Source of the DNA: Bacteroidota bacterium
GTDB taxonomy: Bacteria; Bacteroidota; Bacteroidia; Chitinophagales; LD1
NCBI GenBank assembly: GCA_016715625.1
Contig: JADJZU010000003.1
Span: 1-64,000, forward strand
Length of the DNA: 64,000 nt
Direction of reading: 5' to 3'
How positions within the stretch are numbered: the first letter of the stretch is position 1; the number at the start of each line of letters is the position of its first letter. This document shows, piece after piece, positions 17,772 through 26,900 of this stretch. Made by a program: the position numbers and the translations under genes. The notes beneath the pieces are model-generated. The model did not search any database. It was not told the DNA's origin and saw nothing but the letters and a program-made list of their open reading frames with translations.

Positions 17772-18833
17772 ATGAAAAGAGAAGACATCGAAAAATTGTT
17801 GGGCCAAGAGAAAGCTGCCTATTTGCTTGATCATCAATCTAAAACGATCGATAAGAGTGCACTGCATTTGCCCAACAAAAAATTCATCGATAAAATTTGG
17901 CTCGACAGCAATAGAAACCTTCCTACATTAAATAACCTGAGTCGCATAGCTGATAGCGGCAGATTGGGGGGCACGGGTTACATCTCTATTTTACCGGTTG
18001 ATCAAGGTATTGAGCACAGTGCAGGAGCTTCATTTGCACCTAATACAGCCATGTTTGACCCTGAAAATATTGTAAAACTGGCCATTGAGGGTGGTTGTAG
18101 TGCCGTTGCCTCCACTTACGGGGTTTTAGGGATTGTTGCCAGAAAGTATGCTCACAAAATACCGTTTGTGGTTAAAATCAACCACAATGAGTTTATCAGC
18201 TATCCCAACAGCTTTGATCAGATTATGTTTGGCACCATCAAAGACGCATGGAATATGGGCGCAGCTGCAATTGGGGCAACAATCTATTTTGGAAGTGAGG
18301 AAAGCAAACGGCAAATTGTAGAAGTAGCCAAAGCATTTGAATATGCACATGAATTAGGCATGGCTACCATTCTATGGTGCTATACTCGGAACTCCGCATT
18401 CAAAAAAGATGGTATTGACTACCATGTTTCAGCTGACTTAACCGGCCAGGCCAATCACTTAGGGGTAACCATACAGGCCGATATTATCAAACAAAAGTTG
18501 CCTGAAAACAATGGTGGATATAACGCTCTGAACTTTGGTAAAACGCATAAAAAGGTTTACAGTGAATTGACCAGCGAGCACCCTATTGATTTGACAAGAT
18601 ACCAGGTCGCCAATTGTTATATGGGACGCGTAGGACTCATCAATAGTGGTGGTGCCAGCAGTGGAGCTACGGATTTGGCGGAGGCGGTAAGCACTGCTAT
18701 AATAAATAAACGTGCCGGTGGAATGGGACTTATTTCAGGTAGAAAGGCATTCCAGCGCCCACTCAAAGAAGGGGTTGCTCTGTTAAACGCTATTCAGGAT
18801 GTATACCTGAGTAAAGATGTAACGATTGCGTAG
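17772..18833 (+). CDS. fbaB: Class I fructose-bisphosphate aldolase (FbaB/DhnA type)
   Basis: Schiff-base aldolase of glycolysis and gluconeogenesis, 353 residues, cytosolic. It belongs to the DhnA/FbaB group: GYISILPVDQGIEHSAG near 75-91, the KINHNEF segment near 138, the WCYTRNSAFKK strand with the likely Schiff-base Lys, and the phosphate-binding C-terminal segments INSGGASSG and KRAGGMGLISGRKAFQRP. Length agrees with the family. It is followed 15 bp later by accD on the same strand, so the two are probably an operon linking glycolysis with fatty acid synthesis. Confidence 0.93.
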   Translation: MKREDIEKLLGQEKAAYLLDHQSKTIDKSALHLPNKKFIDKIWLDSNRNLPTLNNLSRIADSGRLGGTGYISILPVDQGIEHSAGASFAPNTAMFDPENIVKLAIEGGCSAVASTYGVLGIVARKYAHKIPFVVKINHNEFISYPNSFDQIMFGTIKDAWNMGAAAIGATIYFGSEESKRQIVEVAKAFEYAHELGMATILWCYTRNSAFKKDGIDYHVSADLTGQANHLGVTIQADIIKQKLPENNGGYNALNFGKTHKKVYSELTSEHPIDLTRYQVANCYMGRVGLINSGGASSGATDLAEAVSTAIINKRAGGMGLISGRKAFQRPLKEGVALLNAIQDVYLSKDVTIA

Positions 18834-18848
18834 TAAATATCAAGCAAG

Positions 18849-19709
18849 GTGATTGACGAAAAAGTTCCCTGGTGGAAACGGTTCAGAAAAGGAGTTCAAA
18901 CCTCTACCGAGGAGAAAAAAGAAACGCCTGAGGGTGTATGGCATAAATGCGAGCACTGCAAAGCAACTTTGTTGGCGTCAAAACTTAAGGAGAATTTGCT
19001 TGTTTGCCCGGAGTGCAATTACCATGAAAAGTTTGATGCCGAAGATTATTTCAACATTCTTTATGGTGCAGGGAATTATCAGGAACACTTTACCAACCTG
19101 ATTCCGGTAGACTCCTTCCACTTTACCGATTCCAAGCCTTATGATGAACGCATTGAGGCTGCTGTAGATGCTACTGGCCTCAATGAAGCCATGCGTGTGG
19201 CTTCCGGAAATTGCGGAACACAACCACTGCTGACTGCGGCCATGGATTTTAGATTTATTGGTGGCAGTATGGGTAGTGTGATGGGACAAAAGATTGCTCT
19301 TAGCATCGATTATTGCCTTGAACACAAATTACCGCTTTTGATTATTTCCAAAAGCGGTGGGGCCAGAATGCAGGAGAGCGCCTACTCGCTGATGCAAATG
19401 GCAAAAACAGCCGCTAAGTTAAATCAACTTGCTGAGGCAAAGCTTCCATACATTAGTCTACTCACCAACCCGACAACAGGGGGTGTAACAGCTTCCTTTG
19501 CTATGTTGGGTGATTTAAATATTGCAGAGCCTGGTGCACTTATCGGCTTTGCCGGCCCACGCGTTATTGAGGAAACTATTAAGCGAAAACTACCAGATGG
19601 TTTTCAGACATCTGAGTTTCAGCTTGAAAATGGATTTCTGGATTTCATTGTAAGCCGAAAAGACCTACAGCACAAAATTGAGCAGGTTTTGGTAATGCTT
19701 AGGACGTAA
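18849..19709 (+). CDS. accD: Acetyl-CoA carboxylase carboxyltransferase subunit beta
   Basis: Beta subunit (286 residues) of the carboxyltransferase that makes malonyl-CoA with AccA. The start is GTG at 18849, giving the usual short N-terminus WWKRFRKG. The zinc ribbon is C34-x2-C37 ... C53-x2-C56. The carboxyltransferase core has SGGARMQES and TNPTTGGVTASFAMLGD, the oxyanion and CoA-binding loops. The C-terminal helix ends shortly after the last conserved block. The accA gene is not in the window. The stop is 2 bp from the convergent stop of the thioredoxin-like gene. Confidence 0.95.
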   Translation: MIDEKVPWWKRFRKGVQTSTEEKKETPEGVWHKCEHCKATLLASKLKENLLVCPECNYHEKFDAEDYFNILYGAGNYQEHFTNLIPVDSFHFTDSKPYDERIEAAVDATGLNEAMRVASGNCGTQPLLTAAMDFRFIGGSMGSVMGQKIALSIDYCLEHKLPLLIISKSGGARMQESAYSLMQMAKTAAKLNQLAEAKLPYISLLTNPTTGGVTASFAMLGDLNIAEPGALIGFAGPRVIEETIKRKLPDGFQTSEFQLENGFLDFIVSRKDLQHKIEQVLVMLRT

Positions 19710-19711
19710 GG

Positions 19712-20437
19712 CTATTTGGAGAACTCCGCGATTTTAGCGCTTATCGTTTCTTCATCCGTCAACCCTAGATTGCGCCATACTTCTTTTCCGTCTTTATACA
19801 GGATAAGCAAGGGGATGCTCTTTACATTCATTGCGCTCGACACCATGTTGTTGGTGTCCACGTCTACATCAAAAAGTTCCACCTTTGCACTATTCTTTTT
19901 TACAACCTTTGTCACTATTGGTTTTAGCATTTTGCAAGGGCCGCACCAAATGGCATTAAAATCTACCAACACTAACTTAGTAGAAGATTTAATACGTGAT
20001 AAATATTGATCAAAAGTAAGTCCGGAAAGCCCTTTTACTACATCTCCGGAGCCACTCACCACCGTTTTGTTTGCATCAATCCAGGAATTGATTCCAAACT
20101 CCAGATTGTATACTTGCTTAAATCCGTTGGACATAGCCCAATCGGAAGCTCTTTTACTGCGTCCACCGGACAGACAATAAATATACAGTGGCTTTTCTTT
20201 GTCCAACTTACTCATGCTGGCTTGAAAATCGGATGCATTTATGTTGTAATTGGCAGCACCGGCTATGTGTTTTTCCTTAAACTCTTCTGGAGTTCTTACA
20301 TCTACTAATTGAACACCGGGTCCCACAATTGATTTTTCGAATTGCTGGGGATCAAGATTTTTAAAAGTGGCAGGTTGACTATTACAACCAAGGATAAAAA
20401 ACAGGGCAAACAAAATGAAGCTTGATTTCTTAAGCAT
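19712..20437 (-). CDS. Lipoprotein with rhodanese and thioredoxin domains
   Basis: Predicted lipoprotein of 241 residues: the signal ends in the lipobox FILGC (Cys18). The first domain is a rhodanese (VDVRTPEEF, active-site loop YCLSGGRSKRA with the persulfide-forming Cys). The second is a thioredoxin with WCGPC and the cis-Pro in KSIPLLILY. The fusion would couple sulfur or thiol handling with disulfide exchange in the periplasm. A linker of about 20 residues (VVSGSGDVVKGLSG) separates the domains. The substrate is unknown. It is a single gene, convergent with accD. Confidence 0.88.
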   Translation of the reverse strand: MLKKSSFILFALFFILGCNSQPATFKNLDPQQFEKSIVGPGVQLVDVRTPEEFKEKHIAGAANYNINASDFQASMSKLDKEKPLYIYCLSGGRSKRASDWAMSNGFKQVYNLEFGINSWIDANKTVVSGSGDVVKGLSGLTFDQYLSRIKSSTKLVLVDFNAIWCGPCKMLKPIVTKVVKKNSAKVELFDVDVDTNNMVSSAMNVKSIPLLILYKDGKEVWRNLGLTDEETISAKIAEFSK

Positions 20438-20479
20438 ATACTTAAATAATTATAGATGGATAATAAAACGAAGTTGCAA

Positions 20480-23400
20480 TTAATTATCGGTAGCGTACAG
20501 TTTTAATCTCACAAAAAATGTTGTGCCTTCATCAGGCTTTGATTCAAACCAAATGCTTCCTCCGGCACCGTCCACTATTTGCTTGGTAATTGCTAAACCT
20601 AATCCGGTACCCGAAGATTTTGTGGTAAAATTAGGCACGAAAACCCTATCGGCATTTTCCTGTAATATCCCAATTCCATTATCACTTACACTTACCAAAA
20701 TCCAACCTTCTTCTTCGGTCATTTTTACCTCCACAAATCCCTTTTTGCCTTCCAAGATACTTTGAATACCATTCTTAATAAGATTATTAAACACGCTGAT
20801 CCATTGGTTTCTGTCGGCAAATACAAATGCAGTAGATAAAGTACACTCCAAACTAACGATTACCCCGTTTTCTCCGTTGAATAAGTCTACAATACCTTTA
20901 ATCAAACTCTTAAAGTCAATAATCTCATTCTCCGGCTTGGGCATTTTTGCGAACGAAGCGAACGCAGTAGCTATAGACGATAAATTTTCAATCTGCTCTT
21001 CGAGGGTTTTGGCCACTTTTTTTGCAAGCTCTTCAATGTTTGGCTTCCCCTCATCAATGGAGCGTTGCAGATACTGTATGCTCAGTTTCATCGGAGTGAG
21101 CGGATTCTTTATCTCATGCGCTATCTGCTTAGCCATTTCCCGCCAGGCGCTTTCTCGTTCGCCTTTGGCTAGTTTTTGAGCGCTTTGTTCTAGTTCAGCT
21201 ATCATTTTGTTGTACTCTCCCACTAAAATCCCAATCTCATCTCTCGAATGCCATTCAATCGCCTCATTCTTCTTATTAAGATTTAAAATACGCAGCTTAT
21301 TACCAATGATAGTCAATGGCTGAGTGATTGAATTGGAAACAAAATAAGCAAGCAGCGCTGCACAAATCAGTAGGAAAGCATATACATTGATGAGGGAAAC
21401 CAAAAAAGATGAAACCTCAGCATTTACATCTCGGGCCCGTTCAAAATAGGGAATCCCCAGATATGCAATAGCATCTCCGCTAGTGCTCAATAATGGAGAA
21501 TACGTAGCCAGATAATTTAACGCACCAATTTGCTCTTGCTGCGTAGTTTGGATTGACTTCGTTTTTCTCAGGTTAAAGAATGCTTTAGGATTCATGCGTC
21601 TGGCAAGTAAACCCTGTTCATATATAGCCGGTTGCGAATTCAGCAGAAGTGCTCCATTGTCTGAATACAAATTAATGTCTATTGCATTGATATCTGCTAA
21701 TCGGGCAATCTCCATTTTTAATGCATTATAAAAGGCCGGATCCAGCATTTTACTATCGCTGTTCCAATATTGTTTTATAAAATATTGAAGTGTAGCGTGA
21801 ATCACTTTTTCTTTTCGCTGTAATCTGTCGCTGTAAAAATCATTGTACTGCCGACTGAAAAAATTAATAGTTATACCACCAATAATCAGAAACGACATCA
21901 CTATCATTACCAGCATAGAATAGTTAATTCTAGACCTAAATGATAAACTCAGATTAGAAATAATCAGTGACGGATTTAAATTGTTTTGTAATAGGAACGC
22001 AACAAACATCCATAAGCCCAACACGGTAAAATAAAAAACAATCAGGTAACTAAAGGTGGCAATCGGTTCAAAAACAGGCTCGCGTGGAATACTGACAACC
22101 GTCTTTTTACCGTTTTTGAACTTCGTGATAGTATGCTCCCAATAGGGCTCCTCTATATAAGCTTCACTTTTATCACCAAACTTGTAATCCGAATTCCAAT
22201 AATAAGGGTAAGGAAACTCACCATATTGCGCCACCAATTTCTCGTTTTGATAAATGGCATAGTCATAATTGTAAAGTCTGTTCTCAGAACTCAAATTACC
22301 ACCTACTAATAATTCGGGATATACGGTCTGCCCTAAATATGTTTTTGGAACGAGTTGTATGAGAAGATAGCCGGAAATAGAGGTGTCCTGACGTACGGTA
22401 ATTAGCGAAGTGTAAGAATAGTTCTTTGCAGTGTCGCTTGCATAAAACAGTGAATGTGATTTAAAGGACTCTACTTTCAAACCTTTAAAATGGGCATTTA
22501 AATCGAGCGTGTCGCTATTCCTTAGGCCATTACCCTCAGCATCAAAAGTCAAAAGCGACAAGTCATATCTATTAAAATAACCACTCAAATAAAGAGAGTG
22601 GAGTCGGTCGATAATATCTTTTCTGGTGAGAAGCGTACCTTTAAAATAATTGACAATAAATGCGTCTCCGGCTATGGCATGCTGAATATTGTCAAACAAA
22701 AATTCAGCAACATAATCTCTTTCATTTTCCAGTTTTTCAGAGAAAAACCTACGCTGATTTCGTTCTTTCCGTTCGTACAAGTTTTCTATTAGAAATGTGG
22801 TGAGTAAAGCATAGAATGATAAATAAAGCAGCGCCTTGCGAGAAGCTTGCTGAACTTTACGCAAACGGACTAAGTAAATTGTAATGCAGAGTAATGCAGT
22901 CCAGACAGTAGAAAATAACATAACAGACCAAAAGCCAGAAAACAGAATCGCCAATAATGAAACAGCTATACATACAACAGCAGTAATTATGAAATAGCTC
23001 CTGCTATTGCTTTTTGTTACTGAATAATCCAGCACAAAATCCGTGATAAAATAATGAGCTGCTAATACGAACGAAATAGCCACCATTCCAATCAGTGAAT
23101 AGCGGTCCAGGCTTAATACATTATATACTTCAAATGAAATAGTGGAGTCAATCACTAGCGTTTTGAAAACCCAGGCAACTAATCCAGTGGAAATAAAAAC
23201 TGCTGACAGCAAGAGTATAGCTATTAAATTGATGGAGGGTAACTCCAATCTATCTTTCTTACTATACAGAAAACAAAAGAACACAAAAATGAACAGCGTA
23301 TTTAAAAGCAAATCACCAAGCGAAGGCGTAGCTATGGAGGACGCGTAATAGGTTGGACTAAACAATATCAACTCATAAAATTCTGTTGGAATGCTCCAGA

Positions 23401-24154
23401 GAATCATAAAAAAGCGTATTGCCAACAATGTTGATGCCAGGAAAAAAATGGAGAATAGCAGCCTACCCTTAGATGCTATATTATTAGTAAGCGATAAAAG
23501 AAAATAAACAAGTAGGCAAAAAAGAAAAAACTGAGCAATTAACAGTTTTATATCTATAGTTGATTCAACTGCATTCCCTGATAAATAAAGATGAAACATG
23601 GACGCCCCCGAAGTATTCATAATTGGTAGTGAGCCTTCCAACTTAATCTCGCTTAGCTGTACGTTATCAGGAATCCTAAATGCGGGATTGAATGTGTTTT
23701 TGAGAAATCTATTTTCAAATGGAAAGTCGTATTTGACTAATAGCAAGCCCCAGTACACCTCAGAATTCAAGCTATCGCTCTTCTTTACATAATGATACCA
23801 TCCGTCTTTCAAGTGAATTATACCACTTCCATCCGCTAAAGACCGCTGCACATCTACTATTGAAGCTTTATTATCGGTCCAGAAGGAAAGTGAATCGTTC
23901 TTGAAAAAACAAACTTGAATCCCGCTCTTACTTAATTCGGAAAAGATGGGATTGTCAATGTCAGAATTTTTAACAGCACGTATGAAGGAACTATCCTGTA
24001 AAATGACAGCAAATTGACTTTCTGCATCGTTCAGCTTTAACTGAATGCTATCGGCAATAGTTTGTAGAGTAGTATCCCGGCTTTGGAATAATACGTAAAC
24101 AATGGCGAGTGCAGCCAAAGCCGGAAGTAAATATTTGCGAAATAAAGGAGACAA
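20480..24154 (-). CDS. Large multi-membrane sensor histidine kinase (NtrY-like)
   Basis: Sensor kinase of 1224 residues. The N-terminal helix (8-25) and an extracytoplasmic region are followed by a cluster of membrane helices (about 215-470), a second extracytoplasmic sensor region, helices near 735 and 785, another outer loop, a helix near 925 and a HAMP linker (SNSITQPLTIIGNKLRIL). The dimerisation helix carries AHEIKNPLTP (His about 1014), as in NtrY. The ATPase has N-box NLIKNGIQS, G1 VSDNGIGI, F-box FTTKSSGTGLGL and G2. The arrangement fits the long NtrY-type kinases of Bacteroidota. Its NtrX-like regulator is not in the window. The gene is 50 bp behind mazG and probably co-transcribed with it. 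Confidence 0.88.
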   Translation of the reverse strand: MSPLFRKYLLPALAALAIVYVLFQSRDTTLQTIADSIQLKLNDAESQFAVILQDSSFIRAVKNSDIDNPIFSELSKSGIQVCFFKNDSLSFWTDNKASIVDVQRSLADGSGIIHLKDGWYHYVKKSDSLNSEVYWGLLLVKYDFPFENRFLKNTFNPAFRIPDNVQLSEIKLEGSLPIMNTSGASMFHLYLSGNAVESTIDIKLLIAQFFLFCLLVYFLLSLTNNIASKGRLLFSIFFLASTLLAIRFFMILWSIPTEFYELILFSPTYYASSIATPSLGDLLLNTLFIFVFFCFLYSKKDRLELPSINLIAILLLSAVFISTGLVAWVFKTLVIDSTISFEVYNVLSLDRYSLIGMVAISFVLAAHYFITDFVLDYSVTKSNSRSYFIITAVVCIAVSLLAILFSGFWSVMLFSTVWTALLCITIYLVRLRKVQQASRKALLYLSFYALLTTFLIENLYERKERNQRRFFSEKLENERDYVAEFLFDNIQHAIAGDAFIVNYFKGTLLTRKDIIDRLHSLYLSGYFNRYDLSLLTFDAEGNGLRNSDTLDLNAHFKGLKVESFKSHSLFYASDTAKNYSYTSLITVRQDTSISGYLLIQLVPKTYLGQTVYPELLVGGNLSSENRLYNYDYAIYQNEKLVAQYGEFPYPYYWNSDYKFGDKSEAYIEEPYWEHTITKFKNGKKTVVSIPREPVFEPIATFSYLIVFYFTVLGLWMFVAFLLQNNLNPSLIISNLSLSFRSRINYSMLVMIVMSFLIIGGITINFFSRQYNDFYSDRLQRKEKVIHATLQYFIKQYWNSDSKMLDPAFYNALKMEIARLADINAIDINLYSDNGALLLNSQPAIYEQGLLARRMNPKAFFNLRKTKSIQTTQQEQIGALNYLATYSPLLSTSGDAIAYLGIPYFERARDVNAEVSSFLVSLINVYAFLLICAALLAYFVSNSITQPLTIIGNKLRILNLNKKNEAIEWHSRDEIGILVGEYNKMIAELEQSAQKLAKGERESAWREMAKQIAHEIKNPLTPMKLSIQYLQRSIDEGKPNIEELAKKVAKTLEEQIENLSSIATAFASFAKMPKPENEIIDFKSLIKGIVDLFNGENGVIVSLECTLSTAFVFADRNQWISVFNNLIKNGIQSILEGKKGFVEVKMTEEEGWILVSVSDNGIGILQENADRVFVPNFTTKSSGTGLGLAITKQIVDGAGGSIWFESKPDEGTTFFVRLKLYATDN

Positions 24155-24204
24155 TTTGGAGTTCTTTACCTGAGGACAATTTAGACAATTTCATAAAACC
24201 AAAA

Positions 24205-24975
24205 TCATAACCCTATTTGTTTGGCTTCATTCCAGATGGCATCCATTTCCTCCAACGTCATACTGCTTAGTGCTTTACCCGATGCGTTGGCGCGTTCTTC
24301 TATAAAATTGAATCTGCGCATAAACTTGATGTTCGTTCGCTCTAAAGCGGCCTCGGCATCTACTTTTAAAAATCTGGAATAGTTCACCATGGCAAAAAGT
24401 AAATCACCAAACTCCTCTTCTATTTTTAGTGGATCTCCATCAGATACGGCTTCTCTCAATTCCTGTTTCTCTTCTTCCACTTTTTTCCAAACGTCTTCTA
24501 TGTTTTCCCATTCAAACTTTACCTGTGCTGCTTTATCCTGAATACGATACGCTTTTATGAGAGCAGGCAAAGAAGATGGAACGCCTCCAAGTACTGTCCG
24601 TTTCCCTTCTTTTAACTTGAGCATTTCCCAGTTTTTCTTTACTTCTTCGTCATCTTTTACTGTGATATCACCATAGATATGAGGATGACGGGCAATGAGT
24701 TTATCGCAAAGTGTATTAATGATGTCTGCTATGTCAAATTCAGCTTGCTCCTCTCCTATACGGGCATAAAAAACCACATGTAGTAATATGTCCCCCAATT
24801 CTTCTTTGATCCCCTTCCAATCATTTCGAAGTATCACATCGCTTAGTTCATAAGTTTCTTCTATCGTTAAAGGGCGAAGGGTTTCAATCGTTTGCTTCTT
24901 ATCCCAAGGACATTGTTCCCTGAGCTCATTCATGATAGTAAGTATCCGTTCAAAGGCAGCTGTTTTGTTATTCAT
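24205..24975 (-). CDS. mazG: Nucleoside triphosphate pyrophosphohydrolase MazG
   Basis: House-cleaning NTP pyrophosphatase of 256 residues that removes aberrant nucleoside triphosphates, yielding NMP and pyrophosphate. It contains two tandem MazG folds, as in the E. coli enzyme. The N-terminal one begins LREQCPWDKKQTIETLRP and has the acidic ETYELSD and EELGDILLHVVFYA motifs that bind Mg. The C-terminal one has EKQELREA and EEFGDLLFAMVNYSRFL. The length agrees with the family. It is probably first in a two-gene unit with the NtrY-like kinase. Confidence 0.94.
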   Translation of the reverse strand: MNNKTAAFERILTIMNELREQCPWDKKQTIETLRPLTIEETYELSDVILRNDWKGIKEELGDILLHVVFYARIGEEQAEFDIADIINTLCDKLIARHPHIYGDITVKDDEEVKKNWEMLKLKEGKRTVLGGVPSSLPALIKAYRIQDKAAQVKFEWENIEDVWKKVEEEKQELREAVSDGDPLKIEEEFGDLLFAMVNYSRFLKVDAEAALERTNIKFMRRFNFIEERANASGKALSSMTLEEMDAIWNEAKQIGL

Positions 24976-25059
24976 AATTGAAATGGTTAGATAAGGAAAA
25001 TGATGACCAACATAATAATTTGACTATGATGTTCGTTACATATATAGAAACAGCACTAC

Positions 25060-25641
25060 ATGAACGCAAAATTTGGAGTTATGACAACCAGTATACTGCT
25101 TTCTTGCTGTCTGTTTTTGGCTACTTGCCTTAGTAAGCCAAATGACAAAGTAATATCTGCTGAGTTCGATAATGCAGATTACAGTTTTCTTCAAAAAAGA
25201 AAATTGAAGCCAGGTATTTTAATAGATAGCATTTGTGTTATAAAGGCCAAACGAGAAATGGTAGTATTTGCAAACGGAATCATACAGAAAATATACAAGA
25301 TAGCACTAGGATACAATCCGGAAGGCAAGAAAATGTTTGAAGGCGATGGAAAAACTCCGGAAGGTTTATACTTTATAAATAGCAAAAACAAAAACAGTAT
25401 TTATCACAAAAACCTAGGCATTTCGTATCCCAATACAATTGACAGAGCGAACGCTGCCATGCATCACAAATCACCCGGAGGCGATATTAAAATTCACGGT
25501 TGGCCCAATTGCTACACCGAGGAGAAGGCTAAGTTTCTGGCACCGGACTGGACTATCGGTTGTATTGCTATTTCAAATGATGAGATAGATGAGTTGTTTG
25601 AGGCTACAGAAACCAATATTCCTATCCTAATAAAGCCATAG
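25060..25641 (+). CDS. L,D-transpeptidase family (YkuD fold) lipoprotein
   Basis: Protein of 193 residues with an N-terminal signal that ends in a possible lipobox FLATC (Cys23), placing it at the periplasmic face. The YkuD core is visible: GKTPEGLYFI, then KIHGWPN (His146-Gly147) and WTIGCIAIS with the catalytic Cys168. The canonical loop is S-x-G-C-[IV]-R; here it is T-I-G-C-I-A, so the usual Arg after the Cys is replaced. Members either cross-link peptidoglycan or attach proteins to it; some homologues are murein endopeptidases in annotation only. The first Met and the one at residue 8 are both possible starts. It is monocistronic and convergent with plsC. Confidence 0.82.
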   Translation: MNAKFGVMTTSILLSCCLFLATCLSKPNDKVISAEFDNADYSFLQKRKLKPGILIDSICVIKAKREMVVFANGIIQKIYKIALGYNPEGKKMFEGDGKTPEGLYFINSKNKNSIYHKNLGISYPNTIDRANAAMHHKSPGGDIKIHGWPNCYTEEKAKFLAPDWTIGCIAISNDEIDELFEATETNIPILIKP

Positions 25642-25648
25642 AATAGAA

Positions 25649-26425
25649 TCATGTAACCGTTTCGTATTTACCATCAGGATAAAACAGCCGAAGGTCTTCT
25701 TGCATTTGAAATATAGCCTTTTCACGTAGTGCATCTACATCCTTATCTGTACTGCCTATTGTGGATATTTCATTGTGCCAGACTACCACTATTTTCCCTG
25801 GTCGAAGCATTAACCCATGCCTCGGGAACAATTCACCAGAACCAACAAAGGTAAGTGGCACAATTGGTAACTGGTGATATATGGCTAAACGAAATGCTCC
25901 GGAGTGGAAATGCTTCAGCAAGGAGGACGTTGTATTGCAAGTGCCCTCCGGGCATATAAAAAAAGAGGCTCCTGATTTTAATTTCTCGCTCATCAACATC
26001 ATACTTCTTTGACGATCTTTCTCATCATCCCTTTGTACCCCCACATAAAATTTTTCCATCAGATAGCCTAATACAGGCCATGACTTTATCTCGGCTTTGC
26101 CTAAGAATTTTGTATAATTAGGAATACTGGCAGAAGCTATAAATGCATCCAGATAGCTTCGGTGGTTAGAAACATAAATAAGTTGCTTATCAGAGTGTAT
26201 TAACTCCTTGCCACGTATCTCTAATCGCACTCCCCACACTTTTAAAAGAAAGATGGATAGATAATGTGGAATAAAATGAGCTAATCGAATGAGTTGTTGA
26301 TTACCCATAACTACTACCAATACCAGAAACGGAAAGAAAATAAAAATCACCAACAGAAACCACGCCATGCACCATAGCGTCCATGGGAAAAAGAGAACCT
26401 GCTCTGTGATTTGCTTTCGATTCAT
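25649..26425 (-). CDS. 1-acylglycerol-3-phosphate acyltransferase family (PlsC-like)
   Basis: Membrane-bound acyltransferase of 258 residues in phospholipid synthesis. Two N-terminal hydrophobic helices (about 12-40), then the catalytic motif NHRSYLD at 87-93 (HX4D) and the acceptor-binding block FICPEGTCNT, in which Cys-Asn replaces the more usual Arg-Ser. PIVPLTFVGSGE is the fourth block. It should acylate lysophosphatidate or a related lysolipid. Its ATG overlaps the stop of the upstream HsdR-N-like gene by one base, so they are translationally coupled. Confidence 0.87.
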   Translation of the reverse strand: MNRKQITEQVLFFPWTLWCMAWFLLVIFIFFPFLVLVVVMGNQQLIRLAHFIPHYLSIFLLKVWGVRLEIRGKELIHSDKQLIYVSNHRSYLDAFIASASIPNYTKFLGKAEIKSWPVLGYLMEKFYVGVQRDDEKDRQRSMMLMSEKLKSGASFFICPEGTCNTTSSLLKHFHSGAFRLAIYHQLPIVPLTFVGSGELFPRHGLMLRPGKIVVVWHNEISTIGSTDKDVDALREKAIFQMQEDLRLFYPDGKYETVT

Positions 26426-26865
26426 TACAAGTCTTTATAATGAGGAACTTGTGGCAGGATTTCAAATGAATTATTAATGGAACAGCAGTAATTACTATTG
26501 CCATTAGTCACCCACAGGTATTTAACTTTCAGTTGTGCGTTGTAGGTCGCAATTTGGCGAAAGACCTTTTCGTTTAACTCTTCGGATGATGCCTTGCATT
26601 CCACAATCATTATCGGACGACTGTGTTTATCAAAAACTAAAATATCGAAACGCTTCTTTAGGCCATTCAACTCAAAACCGCGCTCTACAGCCAAAAGCGA
26701 TTTTGGGTAGTCTTTCTCTTCCATAAGATAATTTAGAATATGTTGCCGGACCCATTCCTCGGGTGTCAGCAAAACCATTTTCCGTCTCACAGGGTCAAAA
26801 ATATACTCTTCCTTCCCCACCATCTCGCGTCTGAAATTATATGCAGAAAAAAACACTTCTGTCAT
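26425..26865 (-). CDS. HsdR N-terminal-like PD-(D/E)XK domain protein
   Basis: A 146-residue solitary domain resembling the N-terminus of type I restriction subunit HsdR: EEWVRQHILNYL, then ERGFELNGLKKRFDILVF with Asp74, and MIVECKA with Glu89-x-Lys91, making a complete PD-(D/E)XK metal site. No helicase domain, methylase or specificity subunit is nearby, so it is not a restriction system. From memory, Bacteroidota often carry this small protein near holA or amn as a conserved single gene; here AMP nucleosidase is divergent and 35 bp away. A role in nucleic acid processing is likely but unproved. Confidence 0.82.
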   Translation of the reverse strand: MTEVFFSAYNFRREMVGKEEYIFDPVRRKMVLLTPEEWVRQHILNYLMEEKDYPKSLLAVERGFELNGLKKRFDILVFDKHSRPIMIVECKASSEELNEKVFRQIATYNAQLKVKYLWVTNGNSNYCCSINNSFEILPQVPHYKDL

Positions 26866-26900
26866 CTTTGTTAAATTCGTTTTCGAAACTAACTATTGCC

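Noticed and set aside
24205..24975. MazG as antitoxin in a toxin-antitoxin or phage-defence context
   Set aside because: It is the double-domain house-cleaning enzyme; no toxin gene or phage gene is beside it.
26425..26865. Type I restriction system or other defence island
   Set aside because: Only the small HsdR-N-like domain is present. No helicase, methylase, specificity subunit, integrase or tRNA boundary lies near it, and the neighbours are housekeeping genes.
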